A stretch of DNA of 64,000 nucleotides, taken from Acidobacteriota bacterium (lineage in GTDB: Bacteria > Acidobacteriota > Terriglobia > Acidiferrales > UBA7541). The notes beneath the pieces were generated by a model that was not told where the DNA came from, did no database searches, and saw nothing but the letters and a program-made list of their open reading frames with translations. This document shows positions 9,671 through 19,805 of this stretch, piece by piece (position 1 is the first letter of the stretch; every line of letters begins with the position of its first letter). The DNA lies in the NCBI GenBank assembly GCA_013289825.1, contig JABCZF010000024.1:1-64000 (forward strand), in the 5' to 3' direction. The translations under genes and the position numbers were made by a program.

Positions 9671-10636
9671 ATGCCGACTGCGACAAATGGAAAGGTATTG
9701 CTGAGGGTACGGCCGCGGGGCTTCTGCGCGGGAGTGGTGCGAGCGGTGGATATCGTGGAGCTGGCGCTGGAAGCGTACGGCGCGCCGGTCTACGTGCATC
9801 ACGAAATCGTGCATAACACCTACGTGGTGGAGCAGTTGCGCCGCCGCGGGGCGATTTTTGTGGAGTCCATCGAGGACGTGCCGCACGGCGCGGTGCTGGT
9901 GTTCAGCGCCCACGGCGTGCCGCCGACGGTGCGCCAGGAGGCCAAGGACCGCGCGCTGAAAGTGATCGACGCGACTTGCCCGCTGGTCACCAAGGTGCAT
10001 CTCGAGGCGCTCAAGTTCGCGCGTGAAAAGCGCACCATTATTTTGATCGGTCACAAGGACCACCAGGAAATTGTCGGGACGTCGGGCGAAGCTCCCGACC
10101 GCACCATCGTGGTGGATTCGGTCGCGGCGGTCGACGCGCTCGAAGTGGACGAACCGGATAAGCTGTCGTTTCTAACGCAGACCACGTTGAGTCTCTACGA
10201 CACGCAAGAAATCGTGGCGCGGCTGCGGCAAAAATTTCCGGCCATCAAGGGCCCGGCGAGCGACGACATTTGCTACGCCACGCAGAACCGCCAGGAAGCC
10301 GTCGAGCAAGTGGCCAAGGACGTGGATTTTCTGCTGGTGGTGGGCTCGCCGAACAGCTCGAACTCGAACCGGCTGGTGGAAGTGGCAAAGCGCAGCGGAG
10401 TGAAAGCCCAGCTCATTGACTCGGCCACGGACATCGACGTGAGGTGGCTCGAAGGCGTAACGCGCGTGGGCTTGACTGCCGGTGCCTCCGCTCCCGAAGT
10501 GCTCGTCGAGCAAGTGAGCGAGCGGCTCGCGGAGTTCGGATTTACGGACCAGCGGGACCTCGATTTGATCCGCGAGGATGTGCGTTTCACGCTGCCTCCC
10601 GAGCTGGCAACCATCGCGCCGGCGCCGCGGCGGTAA
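9671..10636 (+). CDS. ispH: 4-hydroxy-3-methylbut-2-enyl diphosphate reductase
   Basis: PRGFCAGVVRAVDIVE, HEIVHN, FSAHGVPP, DATCPLVTKVH, GHKDHQEIVGTSGEAP, ICYATQNRQ, VGSPNSSNSNRLVEVA, GLTAGASAPEVLV. Confidence 0.97.
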   Translation: MPTATNGKVLLRVRPRGFCAGVVRAVDIVELALEAYGAPVYVHHEIVHNTYVVEQLRRRGAIFVESIEDVPHGAVLVFSAHGVPPTVRQEAKDRALKVIDATCPLVTKVHLEALKFAREKRTIILIGHKDHQEIVGTSGEAPDRTIVVDSVAAVDALEVDEPDKLSFLTQTTLSLYDTQEIVARLRQKFPAIKGPASDDICYATQNRQEAVEQVAKDVDFLLVVGSPNSSNSNRLVEVAKRSGVKAQLIDSATDIDVRWLEGVTRVGLTAGASAPEVLVEQVSERLAEFGFTDQRDLDLIREDVRFTLPPELATIAPAPRR

Positions 10637-10744
10637 GAATCTGTAGCGTCATCGAAATGCAGGAGCAGGGGCGGGCATTTGCCCGGGCGGTTTGCAGTCG
10701 GTCCAGCGCGGTAGCCGGGGACCCACAAAACAAGGAGCTTAACC

Positions 10745-11743
10745 TTGGCGGTCAAAATCGTCCGTCAGCCGAAGAAGATTGCCTTGATTGGCGCGCCGTC
10801 GAGCGCGGCCGCGTTTTTGGCCGGCACTGAGAAAGCACCCGCAGCGTTGCGAGCGGTGGGACTGGTTGAACGCCTGCAAAGCGCGGGGTACGAAGTGATC
10901 GATCATGGCGACTGCGCGCCGAGGCTCTTCGCCGACGATGACGAGCATAAGCGGGCGCGCAATTTGAAGGAGATTGTCGCCGGCCTGAACGACCTCAAAG
11001 TGCGCGCCGAACTCGCCGTGAAAAGCGGCGCGCTGGTGCTGGTTCTGGGCGGCGATTGCGCGCAAATGATCGGACTTTTGACGGGTGTGCGCCGCTACTA
11101 CAAACACGTCAACCTATTGTGGTTCGATCGCGACGCGGATTTGAACACGCCCGCGTCGACGCCGTCCGGGCGCATCGATGGAATGGTTGTGGCGCACGTG
11201 ATCGGCCGCGGCGCTCCGGAACTGGTGCGCTTCTTTGGCGAATCGCCGCTGGTCCGCGAGCCGGATGTGACGCTGTTCGGCCTCGAAAGACTGGATCCGC
11301 CGGAACAGGAATTCCTCAGCAAATCGCCGATGCGCCACATAGACGCGGGGGACATTCAATCCAAAGGCGGGACCGCCGCGGCCCGTGACGGTCTCAACTA
11401 CGTGCACGCCGACGCGCACGAATTTGTGCTGCATCTGGATACCGACGTTATCGCCGCCGCCGAATTTCCTGCCGTCAATGTGCCGGGCGATGACGGACTG
11501 CGGATGGACGAAGTGCGCGCGGCCCTCAGCGAATTTGCAAAACACAGGAATCTTCTCGGCCTAGTCGTTGCGCAATACAACCCGGACAAAGACGCCGACG
11601 GCAGCGGCGCAAAAAAGCTCGTCGATTTGCTGGTGGAGACCCTCTCCACGCGCCTGGAAACTCCAGCATCACCCGGCGCCGAGCCCGCTCCAGCGACTTC
11701 CGAAGTCTCCTCGTCGGAATCGAGCCTGCCGGCATCCGAATAG
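10745..11743 (+). CDS. Arginase/agmatinase-family (ureohydrolase) protein
   Basis: GGDCAQMIGLL, WFDRDADLNTP, LHLDTDVIAAAEFPAVN metal-binding motifs. Confidence 0.88.
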   Translation: MAVKIVRQPKKIALIGAPSSAAAFLAGTEKAPAALRAVGLVERLQSAGYEVIDHGDCAPRLFADDDEHKRARNLKEIVAGLNDLKVRAELAVKSGALVLVLGGDCAQMIGLLTGVRRYYKHVNLLWFDRDADLNTPASTPSGRIDGMVVAHVIGRGAPELVRFFGESPLVREPDVTLFGLERLDPPEQEFLSKSPMRHIDAGDIQSKGGTAAARDGLNYVHADAHEFVLHLDTDVIAAAEFPAVNVPGDDGLRMDEVRAALSEFAKHRNLLGLVVAQYNPDKDADGSGAKKLVDLLVETLSTRLETPASPGAEPAPATSEVSSSESSLPASE

Positions 11744-11967
11744 AGAGCGACCTCCGACTCGGTTCCGCGCCATCGCTTACCTCCCGTCCCTTTGTAAGTC
11801 GTGTGAATCCCTTTACGTGGCATGAAACGTTTGAGATTATTCCTGCACTACGGTACAAGGATCCAGCCTGGCTCGAAGTGTGCTAACGGGTTTTTCCCCC
11901 GACGAAAAATGGCGCACAGAGCCCCTTGCTGGCGGGAATTCTTCTTGTTTTCTTGTTCAGGAGAGCT

Positions 11968-14900
11968 ATGAAGCGTGGCAGCCTCTTCTTTGCAGCGTTC
12001 TTGCTCATTAGCGGTGTGCTCCGCTTTGCCGGGCCGGGAGGCGCTGTCACTGCCTCCGAAGAAGAAGGCAATTCCTCGCCCAACCCGGCGGGCTCCGCGG
12101 AATCAAAGCAGCGCCTGAAAACTACCTATCCGGACGAATTGGCCGAAAAAATTCAGGAGTTTTTCGGAGTTCCATCGCAGATTTATGCAAATACCACGGA
12201 GCTTCCCGCAAACGCGAATCTATCCCCCAACGCCCTGGAGCTGATGAGCAAGAATCGCGTGCAATTCGCGATAGCCATCCTGCCTGATCCCGTGCACACC
12301 CACCTTGGTCTGTTCTTCGGCCGTAGCATCGAGGCCATCCAGCAGGCTGCGCAGGCGAAAGACTATGTGTTTGACCGGGCCATCATGCCATGGGACCACG
12401 CTCCCCGCCGCGAGCAATCGGATCTGAAGACGCGCCGGGAGGAAGCGGACGAGCAACGACAACGTGAATCATTTCCAGGGCTGATGATTTTTCGTCCCGG
12501 GAAGGCACCGGGTACGGTACCTGGCAATCGCGCGCTGTTTGTCCTGGTTGTGAGCGAGACTCCGACAGCCGGATTAAACAAACAACAGTTTCGCAACGCG
12601 CTTCAGATCATGGTGAAGTCGCACGCGGAAAATCCTCCGTCCGAACTTTCCGAAGATCCGATTTCAATTTTGGGCCCGACTTTTTCCGGCTCCCTCGAGT
12701 CGCTTGAGAAGGAGTTGCGCGACGCGGACCTGCGAAAGGCTTACCGCCAGGCCTTTATCTACAGCGGAACCGTGACGGCTTCCGGCGCGATGCTTCAATT
12801 CAAGGACGCAACCAAGAATTTCGCCCATTTCTCGTCCTTTCAGGAAAATGACGACTACACGCGAGCGCGCTTCCTTCAGTTTGTCTTCGACCGGGGCTAT
12901 AAACCCGATGACATCGCCATTCTCTCCGAAGACGAAACGCTGTACGGCTCCTGGCAACCCGATTGCCAGAAACCTGCAGCCGAGCCACCGTCGGCGGGCG
13001 CGCAGAAACCCCCGCACAACGCCAAGTCCGTTGCGCCGCAGCCGGAGGGATGCGGGCTAACGGGCGGCTTTCGGGACCTCGACGAATCCGTCCTCAAGCT
13101 TCATTTCCCCCGTGAAATCTCTTATTTTCGCTCCGCTTACCAGAAGCAAGTCGCCGCGCAGCAGTCGTCTGCTTCCAAATCATCCGCAACTTCTACTCTC
13201 CCGATGGACCTGGATGAAACCGGCAGTGACGACGATTCGGTTTCGTCCTACGCCGTCGCCCAGACATCTTTCTCGCAGGAAGCAGTGATGTTGGGGATCG
13301 TGAGTGAGTTACAGAAGCACCACATCAAGTTTACTCTGCTTCTCGCGAGTGATCCGGTCGACGACTTGTTCCTCGCAAGCTATCTTCGCCGGGCCTACGC
13401 GCAAGGCCAGGTGGTCATTACCGTTCCGGATTTGCTCTTCGCGCGCGAGGGGGACCCCAGCCTCCGCGGGGTGCTCAGCCTCAACACCTATTCCCTGATT
13501 CCAGGATTAAGCGATCGCCTCTGTCGCCAGCAAAGGTCGGCGCATCAGGACCGGCTGTTCGTCAGCAGCGGCAACATTGGAACATTTAATGCCATGGTCG
13601 GCCTGCTATCCGTCCAGGAATTGATTCCGCCAACCGTCAAGCCTGCTCCGGGTTCAACGGAACGAACCGTCGCTGCGCAAATCGCCGCTCCGGCAGCCGA
13701 GCCTGGCATTCCGTACGCGCCGTATGCGGAATTCGGTTCTCCAAGCTTGTTCCGCTTGAATAAACAAGACTATTGCGAAGAGCGCCCGCTGCTCTGGCTG
13801 ACGATTCTGGGTCGCGATGGCTTTTGGCCCATCGCCGGCCTCAGCCCCACCGATCTTTATTCGACGGATGCACAGATCCCGCTTGCCTTTCTCTCGAGGG
13901 AAGGGCTTCCTAAGAGCACCCTCACCAAGAGCTCTGGAAGCTATTCGTTGCTGTTTCCGCTGGATTCGATCGAATTAAGACCGCGCACGCCTCCGGCGTG
14001 GAATATCGCTTACTTTTTGTGCCTCATTTTGATGCTTATGCACGCCATCTTGAGCTGGTCGGGATCGATCCTGGCGGACTCCGAGGCCCGCGCTCAATTC
14101 GCGCGCAACACCGACTCGCGCGGCACGCTGATTCTCGGAATCGGCGCGCTTGCTTTGGCGTCCGCTTTTGTCCTGGTGATGTGTACGCGGACTCCCATGG
14201 TGCATTGGTCTGGCTTTCAAGGCCAGACAGCGTGGCTCTGGCTGCCTTATTTGCTTTTCGTGGCCGCGACGATCTGGGACTTGGGCAAATTGCGCTGCGA
14301 ACCGATTGTCGCCGCTGTCTTTACTTTCTTTGTGTGCCTGATGACGGGCTTCCAGTTATGGCTTACGTGGTGTTCACGCGGAGGGATGCGCGTCTATTGG
14401 TCCACGCGGATGCTCTATCTCACTTCCGGCGTGTCGCCGATACTACCCATACTTTTGCTCCTGGCGGCGGCCTATTGGTGGATGTGGATCAGTCTTCGGG
14501 GTGTGTGCCTCGTCGATTTGCGCCGTCCACGGCTGCCGCAGCAATACGATCTTCCGAAGGATGCCTATCGCGTAAGCGACGCCGAGGGAGAGGTACTGAG
14601 AAGGACGGCGCACCCGCTATTTTTTGTCTGGCAAGTACTTACGCCTTTGCTCGCGCTGATCGCGATGGCACTGTTGGTGCTGGACCTCGGCCATCCTGTC
14701 CAAACCATCGAAGGCAAGCCCTTTGATTGGGGCTACACCATCCTGCTGGGTTTGCTGGTCGCTTCTTTCCTTGGGTGTCTATTGAAGCTCGTCCGGACCT
14801 GGCTGAAGTGCCGTCAAGTGCTTGCAGGCCTCGACCGGCTGCCTCTTCGCAAGGCTTTCTGTCGAATCAACAACCTCTCCTGGCATTCTTTTTGGAATCC

Positions 14901-15819
14901 GGGCGGAAGCACCTTGCGGGAAACGTACAAGGTGATGCAGCGCGCGTTGGAGAATTTGAATCACTTGCTTGTGCTTGTCGAGGACTGGGAAACCCCCATG
15001 TCAGAAGGCGCGCGCCGGACGGCCCGCGAGCAAATCCGGAAGACCCTCGAGGCAAGGCATTTAATGATGGGCACCTACGGAAGAATTATGGCCGAGCACA
15101 AAGGAAAATCGGATATGCCGGATTTTGCTGATACCGGCCCGCCTTCTATTCGTGATCGCTGGAACGCCACCCTAGAAACTGCCTTATTCGTGTTCTTGTG
15201 GCCCCTGAAAGCAAAGCGAGCATTTTGCCTGAACGATTTCAAACAGGGCTGGCGCTTGATCTACTTGATGGGGCGCGTCGAAGCGCTGCAGAAAGAGATG
15301 GCCCGAACCGCGGGCGTGATGATTCGTGACGTCCTGAGACCCCTGTGGGAAGAAGACGGGGAGCTGGCGGTGTCTTCGGATAAACGCATCCAAGAATCTC
15401 CTTTGCCGCTGTATCGCGCTATGGCGGAAGAGTACGCTGCGCTGGTCTATGTAAATTTTCTGGTGAGCGTGCTCTTGCGCATCCGGACTTTGGTGCTTTG
15501 CGCCGGTGGGATGTATGTCCTCATCGTGCTGTCTCTGAATACCTATCCCTTTGAACCGCATCCTGCGCTGCAGACTTTGGCGGTGATTCTTCTGTTGGTC
15601 ATGGCGGGAGCGGTCGGCTATGTTTATGCGGAAATGCACCGCGAAGTGATCTTGAGCCAGCTGACTTCCACGAAGCCCGGGGAACTGGGACTGGATTTCT
15701 GGATAAAGTTTCTTTCGGCAGGAGCCCTCCCGGTTTTCAGTTTGCTTGCGTCGCAGTTTCCGAGCATCAACCAGTTTCTTTTCTCCTGGCTCGAGCCCGC
15801 CTTGCAGGCCATGAAATAA
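11968..15819 (+). CDS. Very large uncharacterised membrane protein with signal peptide and multiple C-terminal TM segments
   Basis: Signal-like MKRGSLFFAAFLLISGVLRFAGPGG, long soluble N-terminal part, TM helices from about residue 680 onward. Confidence 0.75.
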   Translation: MKRGSLFFAAFLLISGVLRFAGPGGAVTASEEEGNSSPNPAGSAESKQRLKTTYPDELAEKIQEFFGVPSQIYANTTELPANANLSPNALELMSKNRVQFAIAILPDPVHTHLGLFFGRSIEAIQQAAQAKDYVFDRAIMPWDHAPRREQSDLKTRREEADEQRQRESFPGLMIFRPGKAPGTVPGNRALFVLVVSETPTAGLNKQQFRNALQIMVKSHAENPPSELSEDPISILGPTFSGSLESLEKELRDADLRKAYRQAFIYSGTVTASGAMLQFKDATKNFAHFSSFQENDDYTRARFLQFVFDRGYKPDDIAILSEDETLYGSWQPDCQKPAAEPPSAGAQKPPHNAKSVAPQPEGCGLTGGFRDLDESVLKLHFPREISYFRSAYQKQVAAQQSSASKSSATSTLPMDLDETGSDDDSVSSYAVAQTSFSQEAVMLGIVSELQKHHIKFTLLLASDPVDDLFLASYLRRAYAQGQVVITVPDLLFAREGDPSLRGVLSLNTYSLIPGLSDRLCRQQRSAHQDRLFVSSGNIGTFNAMVGLLSVQELIPPTVKPAPGSTERTVAAQIAAPAAEPGIPYAPYAEFGSPSLFRLNKQDYCEERPLLWLTILGRDGFWPIAGLSPTDLYSTDAQIPLAFLSREGLPKSTLTKSSGSYSLLFPLDSIELRPRTPPAWNIAYFLCLILMLMHAILSWSGSILADSEARAQFARNTDSRGTLILGIGALALASAFVLVMCTRTPMVHWSGFQGQTAWLWLPYLLFVAATIWDLGKLRCEPIVAAVFTFFVCLMTGFQLWLTWCSRGGMRVYWSTRMLYLTSGVSPILPILLLLAAAYWWMWISLRGVCLVDLRRPRLPQQYDLPKDAYRVSDAEGEVLRRTAHPLFFVWQVLTPLLALIAMALLVLDLGHPVQTIEGKPFDWGYTILLGLLVASFLGCLLKLVRTWLKCRQVLAGLDRLPLRKAFCRINNLSWHSFWNPGGSTLRETYKVMQRALENLNHLLVLVEDWETPMSEGARRTAREQIRKTLEARHLMMGTYGRIMAEHKGKSDMPDFADTGPPSIRDRWNATLETALFVFLWPLKAKRAFCLNDFKQGWRLIYLMGRVEALQKEMARTAGVMIRDVLRPLWEEDGELAVSSDKRIQESPLPLYRAMAEEYAALVYVNFLVSVLLRIRTLVLCAGGMYVLIVLSLNTYPFEPHPALQTLAVILLLVMAGAVGYVYAEMHREVILSQLTSTKPGELGLDFWIKFLSAGALPVFSLLASQFPSINQFLFSWLEPALQAMK

Positions 15820-15937
15820 AGAGATCTTTTTGAGCGTCGGCGTGTCTCGATTCGGAGTACAACTCCACTCTGAGCCGGTACCATTTTTTGTCAATGAACG
15901 GTGGCAGAAGGCGCCTTCGCAGGTTCTCGCTAGTTTG

Positions 15938-16879
15938 TTATGGAAGGGGCGTCGGCCTGGTCCCAGGCGTAACGGCGGCTTCGGCGCGTTTGCGGTGGTA
16001 GCGCGCCAGCCCCAGCCAGGTGAGATGGAGGCCGCAGTTGAAGATATAGTGCTCGGCTTGGGCGCCTGTTAGGTGTTTCTCGATTTCGGAACTGGCAGCT
16101 CTTACAAACGCGTCGCGTCCGCCGCGCTCGTCCCGCGTGGAACGGAGGATTTTCGCAGCTAGATCTGCCCAGCGCTGCATATTTTCCCGGTATTCCGCGA
16201 TGTGCGTCGCGGGATCTTTCGAGTAACCGAAGTGCGTGAGAAATAGCCGCGCGGGATGGCGTGCCGCGATGGCCTCCAGCGAGGCGTACCAGATTTCGAG
16301 ATCAATATCTGGCGGCGGAGCGAGCGGCACCACGAAAGGCTCGCCTGCGATGTGAAACCCCGTGGTGTCACCGACAAACGCGGTGCCGTCCGACGAATCG
16401 AAATAGGAAACGTGATGCGCAGCGTGGCCAGGCGTGTAAACAACTTCGACGTGGCGGCTCCCCAGAGAGAGCGTCTCTCCACCTTCAAGCATTCGCAAAT
16501 TTCCGAACGGCACGGGCAGCGTTTCGCCAAACAGGTGCCCCAATTCGCCCGGCCAAAGCCGCTCGGCGCTGGCCAGCAGTTTCGAAGGGTTTGCCAGGTG
16601 CAGCATGCCGGCCTTGTGGACGTACACCTCGAGGTTAGGATTTTCTTTGATCAAAGCGCCCGTGGCGCCCGCATGGTCCAAATGAATATGCGTGAGCAGG
16701 ATAGCGTTCAGATCCGAAACGCCAATGCCGCGTGAATCCAGCTGTTGTCGAAGCCTCGGAAGAACAGAAGCAGGCCCAGGATCAATAATCGCGCGATGCC
16801 CGTCGGATTCCAGTAACGCCGCAGCAATCGATCGCGGCCGCCCCATCCAGTTCGTATCAAGAATCGTCGTAGCAAGCAT
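15938..16879 (-). CDS. Metallo-beta-lactamase-fold hydrolase
   Basis: LLTHIHLDHAGATG, TPGHAAHHVSY, FVGDTTGF. Confidence 0.93.
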   Translation of the reverse strand: MLATTILDTNWMGRPRSIAAALLESDGHRAIIDPGPASVLPRLRQQLDSRGIGVSDLNAILLTHIHLDHAGATGALIKENPNLEVYVHKAGMLHLANPSKLLASAERLWPGELGHLFGETLPVPFGNLRMLEGGETLSLGSRHVEVVYTPGHAAHHVSYFDSSDGTAFVGDTTGFHIAGEPFVVPLAPPPDIDLEIWYASLEAIAARHPARLFLTHFGYSKDPATHIAEYRENMQRWADLAAKILRSTRDERGGRDAFVRAASSEIEKHLTGAQAEHYIFNCGLHLTWLGLARYHRKRAEAAVTPGTRPTPLP

Positions 16880-17646
16880 CGAGCAGTAGTGTAACGCGAG
16901 AGCGAGGTGCCGGTCAGGTTTTGCCGGCAGCTCCGTTGACGGTCAACTGCAGGGTTCGGGTATGCGTCGCGTTGCTATCGGAGGAGCCTGCCTCACTCGC
17001 AGGTGCCTGCTTCTGCTGGCATTACGCTGCCGGGGCGAGGCACAAACTTCCAGCGATGATGACCAGTGACAAAAACGAATCCCGCGGACACAAATTATTT
17101 GTTTTCATAATCCGCCCAAGCAGCAGAGGATAACGGAAATTCTGTGGGGCCGCTCAACCTGCGGGACAGGAGGACCGGCAACCGACGCGATCGCTCTATG
17201 CGGAGGATCCTTAAGTCCAAAAACTCCGTGAGAGGCAGGTTCACCACAGCAAGTGGCGGCATACCATCACCGCGTCCGGTAACTCAGGAGATACTTACTG
17301 CGGAGAAACGAACGAGGATTCCCCCGGTGAACGCCAACCCCCGCCGTTTATTCCGATTTCTGTCGAGGGAGTTTCGGGCGACTTTCACAGCCAGGCGGCC
17401 AAACGAATTCTTTTCCGCAATTTGGCACGGAAAGGAAAGACTTGCGAATAAAGGGAAATCTAGAATAGGCTAACGGCGCCGCGGCCTGTGACCTCTCGGA
17501 TTTTCTCCCGGTATTTGGAAAGAGCAGGAGCAAGGTATCAGCGGCGTGGCGGCGAATGGCCGAGTTTGTGGCAGCGCCACAGACGTCGCTGCAACGGGGA
17601 CAAGAGCGGCTTGGGTGCCGAATCAGACGATTTAGGGAGACGAATC

Positions 17647-19557
17647 ATGCGCAATTGGTGTGCGGCAATAGCGGTGAGCGCCCTTCTGGCTTTGCCGGTG
17701 TGCGCCCAGCAGGCCCGGCAGAATGGCGACGACACGAGCGCGGCGGCAGCAATGGCGGAAAAGAGCCCCGCCAAAACGAATTTGGTGGACATCACGCCTG
17801 CTTCGCGAAATCTTTTCGCGCTTCCCGACTCTCCGCGCCCGAAGCCGTTTCCGGCCGGTGCCAAATCGAGCAGTGACACGCCGCCGGGAAAAATTGTTCC
17901 CAAATTCGAAATCGCGGGCATGTTCGATTACGTGAATTTTCATCCGGGCGGCGGCTTCGACTCGTTTAGCAACTACGGAGGATCGGGCTCCTTCACCTGG
18001 AACCCCTCGCGATGGATCGGGCTCACCGAAGAACTCGGCGGGTTGAGCTTCGACCGGAATGTCAACGGCACCTCGACGCACGGCGGGATTACGACATTTT
18101 TGCTCGGTCCGCGTTTGAATCTGCGCAAATTCGATTACTTCATACCCTACGCGGAATTCCTCCTGGGCGGAGCCCATGTGGGTCCTCCGATGACGGGCGC
18201 CGGCAGCCAGAGCGCCTTTGCCCTTGCGGCTGGCGGCGGCGTAGATATCGCGCTGACAGAGAACCTCGTTTGGCGCTTCGCGGAGCTCGACTACCTGATG
18301 ACCAATTTCTCGGGGCCTTCCGTCGGCGGAAACGCCCGCCAGGATAATCTGCGGCTTGGAACCGGAATCGTTCTGCGCTTTGGCTTGCCGCACGAAGCAC
18401 CACCTCCGGCGCCCGTGAATCACCCGCCGGTAGCCGCGTGTTCGGCGAGTCCCACTTCCGTGTTTGCCGCTTCGGGAGACACCGTCGCGATCCACGTCAA
18501 CGCCAGCGATCCGGACAACGACCCGCTCACCTTCAGCTACACGGCGACCGGCGGAGTAGTGGATGGCTCCGGCCCTGACGCGCGCTGGAACTCCGCGGGC
18601 GCCACCCCGGGGAACTATACCGTGACTGCCCAAGTCAGCGATGGCAAGGGCGGGACGGCGTCGTGCGCAACGGACATCAAGGTCGAGGAGCGGCCCAATC
18701 GTCCGCCCACGGCAACTTTGTCGGTTGAGCGCAGCCCGATTCTCCCTGGGGAGCATAGCGGAATTACCTGCACCGGCAGCGATCCGGACAACGATCCGCT
18801 GACTTATAGTTATTCGGCTTCGGGTGGCCAGGTTAGCGGCACCGGCTCGAACGCGTCGTTCGATGCCACCGGTTTGCAGCCTGGAGCGTACACCGTGAAG
18901 TGCACGGTGAATGACGGACGCGGCGGCACGGCCGAGGCCTCAGGCAACATCGAAGTCAAGGAACCTCCGCAGGTGCATCAGCTGGAACTCAAGCTGGCCC
19001 TGCACAGCATCTACTTCCCGACGGCGCTGCCCACGGTCGCCAAGCCGACAGGAGGGCTGATGGCCAGCCAAGCGGTCACTCTCGACACGCTGGCAGCCGA
19101 CTTCAAGCAATATTTGACCTACAAACCGGACGCTCACCTGATCCTGGGCGGCCACGCCGATATTCGCGGAGGCAAGGAGTACAACCAGCTTCTTTCCGAG
19201 CGCCGCGTGGAAAAAACCAAAAGCTATTTGATCGAAAAGGGCGTTCGTGCCGATCACATCGATACCAAGGCGTACGGTGTCGAGCAAAACATGACCGACG
19301 AGGAGGTCAAGAAGCTGCTCGAAGACGATCCGGACCTGACTCCGGCGGAAAAGCAGAAGTTCCTGAAGAACCTTCTGACCGTTCGGCTGGCCAATAACCG
19401 GCGCGTGGACGTCACCCTCAGCACCACGGGCGAACAGTCCGTGCGGCGCTTCCCGTTCAACGCCAAGGATGCTTTGACCCTGCTCAGCAGGCAAGGTGGC
19501 GAGAAGGGGACAGCAGCGAAGGCACCCGCCGCCAAGAAGCCGGCGCCCAAGCCGTAA
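17647..19557 (+). CDS. OmpA-family protein: N-terminal beta-barrel, two PKD-like repeats, C-terminal OmpA peptidoglycan-binding domain
   Basis: Signal MRNWCAAIAVSALLALPVCAQ; tandem SDPDNDPLT(F/Y)SY(T/S)A(T/S)GG repeats; LILGGHADIRGGKEYNQLLSERRVEKTKSYL. Confidence 0.9.
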   Translation: MRNWCAAIAVSALLALPVCAQQARQNGDDTSAAAAMAEKSPAKTNLVDITPASRNLFALPDSPRPKPFPAGAKSSSDTPPGKIVPKFEIAGMFDYVNFHPGGGFDSFSNYGGSGSFTWNPSRWIGLTEELGGLSFDRNVNGTSTHGGITTFLLGPRLNLRKFDYFIPYAEFLLGGAHVGPPMTGAGSQSAFALAAGGGVDIALTENLVWRFAELDYLMTNFSGPSVGGNARQDNLRLGTGIVLRFGLPHEAPPPAPVNHPPVAACSASPTSVFAASGDTVAIHVNASDPDNDPLTFSYTATGGVVDGSGPDARWNSAGATPGNYTVTAQVSDGKGGTASCATDIKVEERPNRPPTATLSVERSPILPGEHSGITCTGSDPDNDPLTYSYSASGGQVSGTGSNASFDATGLQPGAYTVKCTVNDGRGGTAEASGNIEVKEPPQVHQLELKLALHSIYFPTALPTVAKPTGGLMASQAVTLDTLAADFKQYLTYKPDAHLILGGHADIRGGKEYNQLLSERRVEKTKSYLIEKGVRADHIDTKAYGVEQNMTDEEVKKLLEDDPDLTPAEKQKFLKNLLTVRLANNRRVDVTLSTTGEQSVRRFPFNAKDALTLLSRQGGEKGTAAKAPAAKKPAPKP

Positions 19558-19805
19558 TTGGGCGAGCCGACCATCACCTGGGTGGAGTGGCGCGCTGCTC
19601 TGCGAAATACGGCGAAGAAGTGATGGCCGCTTCCTGCAGGGCGCTCCTCAGCGCCTGGAAACCATTGCCGCGCTTGCGGTTCGTTGCGCGAATCGGTGCG
19701 CCGGCCGAGTACGGAATGGAAATCGCAGCATCCCGCGCGTCCCCTTTGCCGGTGGGGGACGCCAAACATTCACAAGATAGTCCGACGCCAGGAAGAATCG
19801 CGTGC

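Noticed and set aside
16880-17640. Long intergenic region before the OmpA gene considered as a riboswitch or ncRNA
   Set aside because: No recognisable conserved riboswitch core; GC-rich hairpins alone are not evidence.
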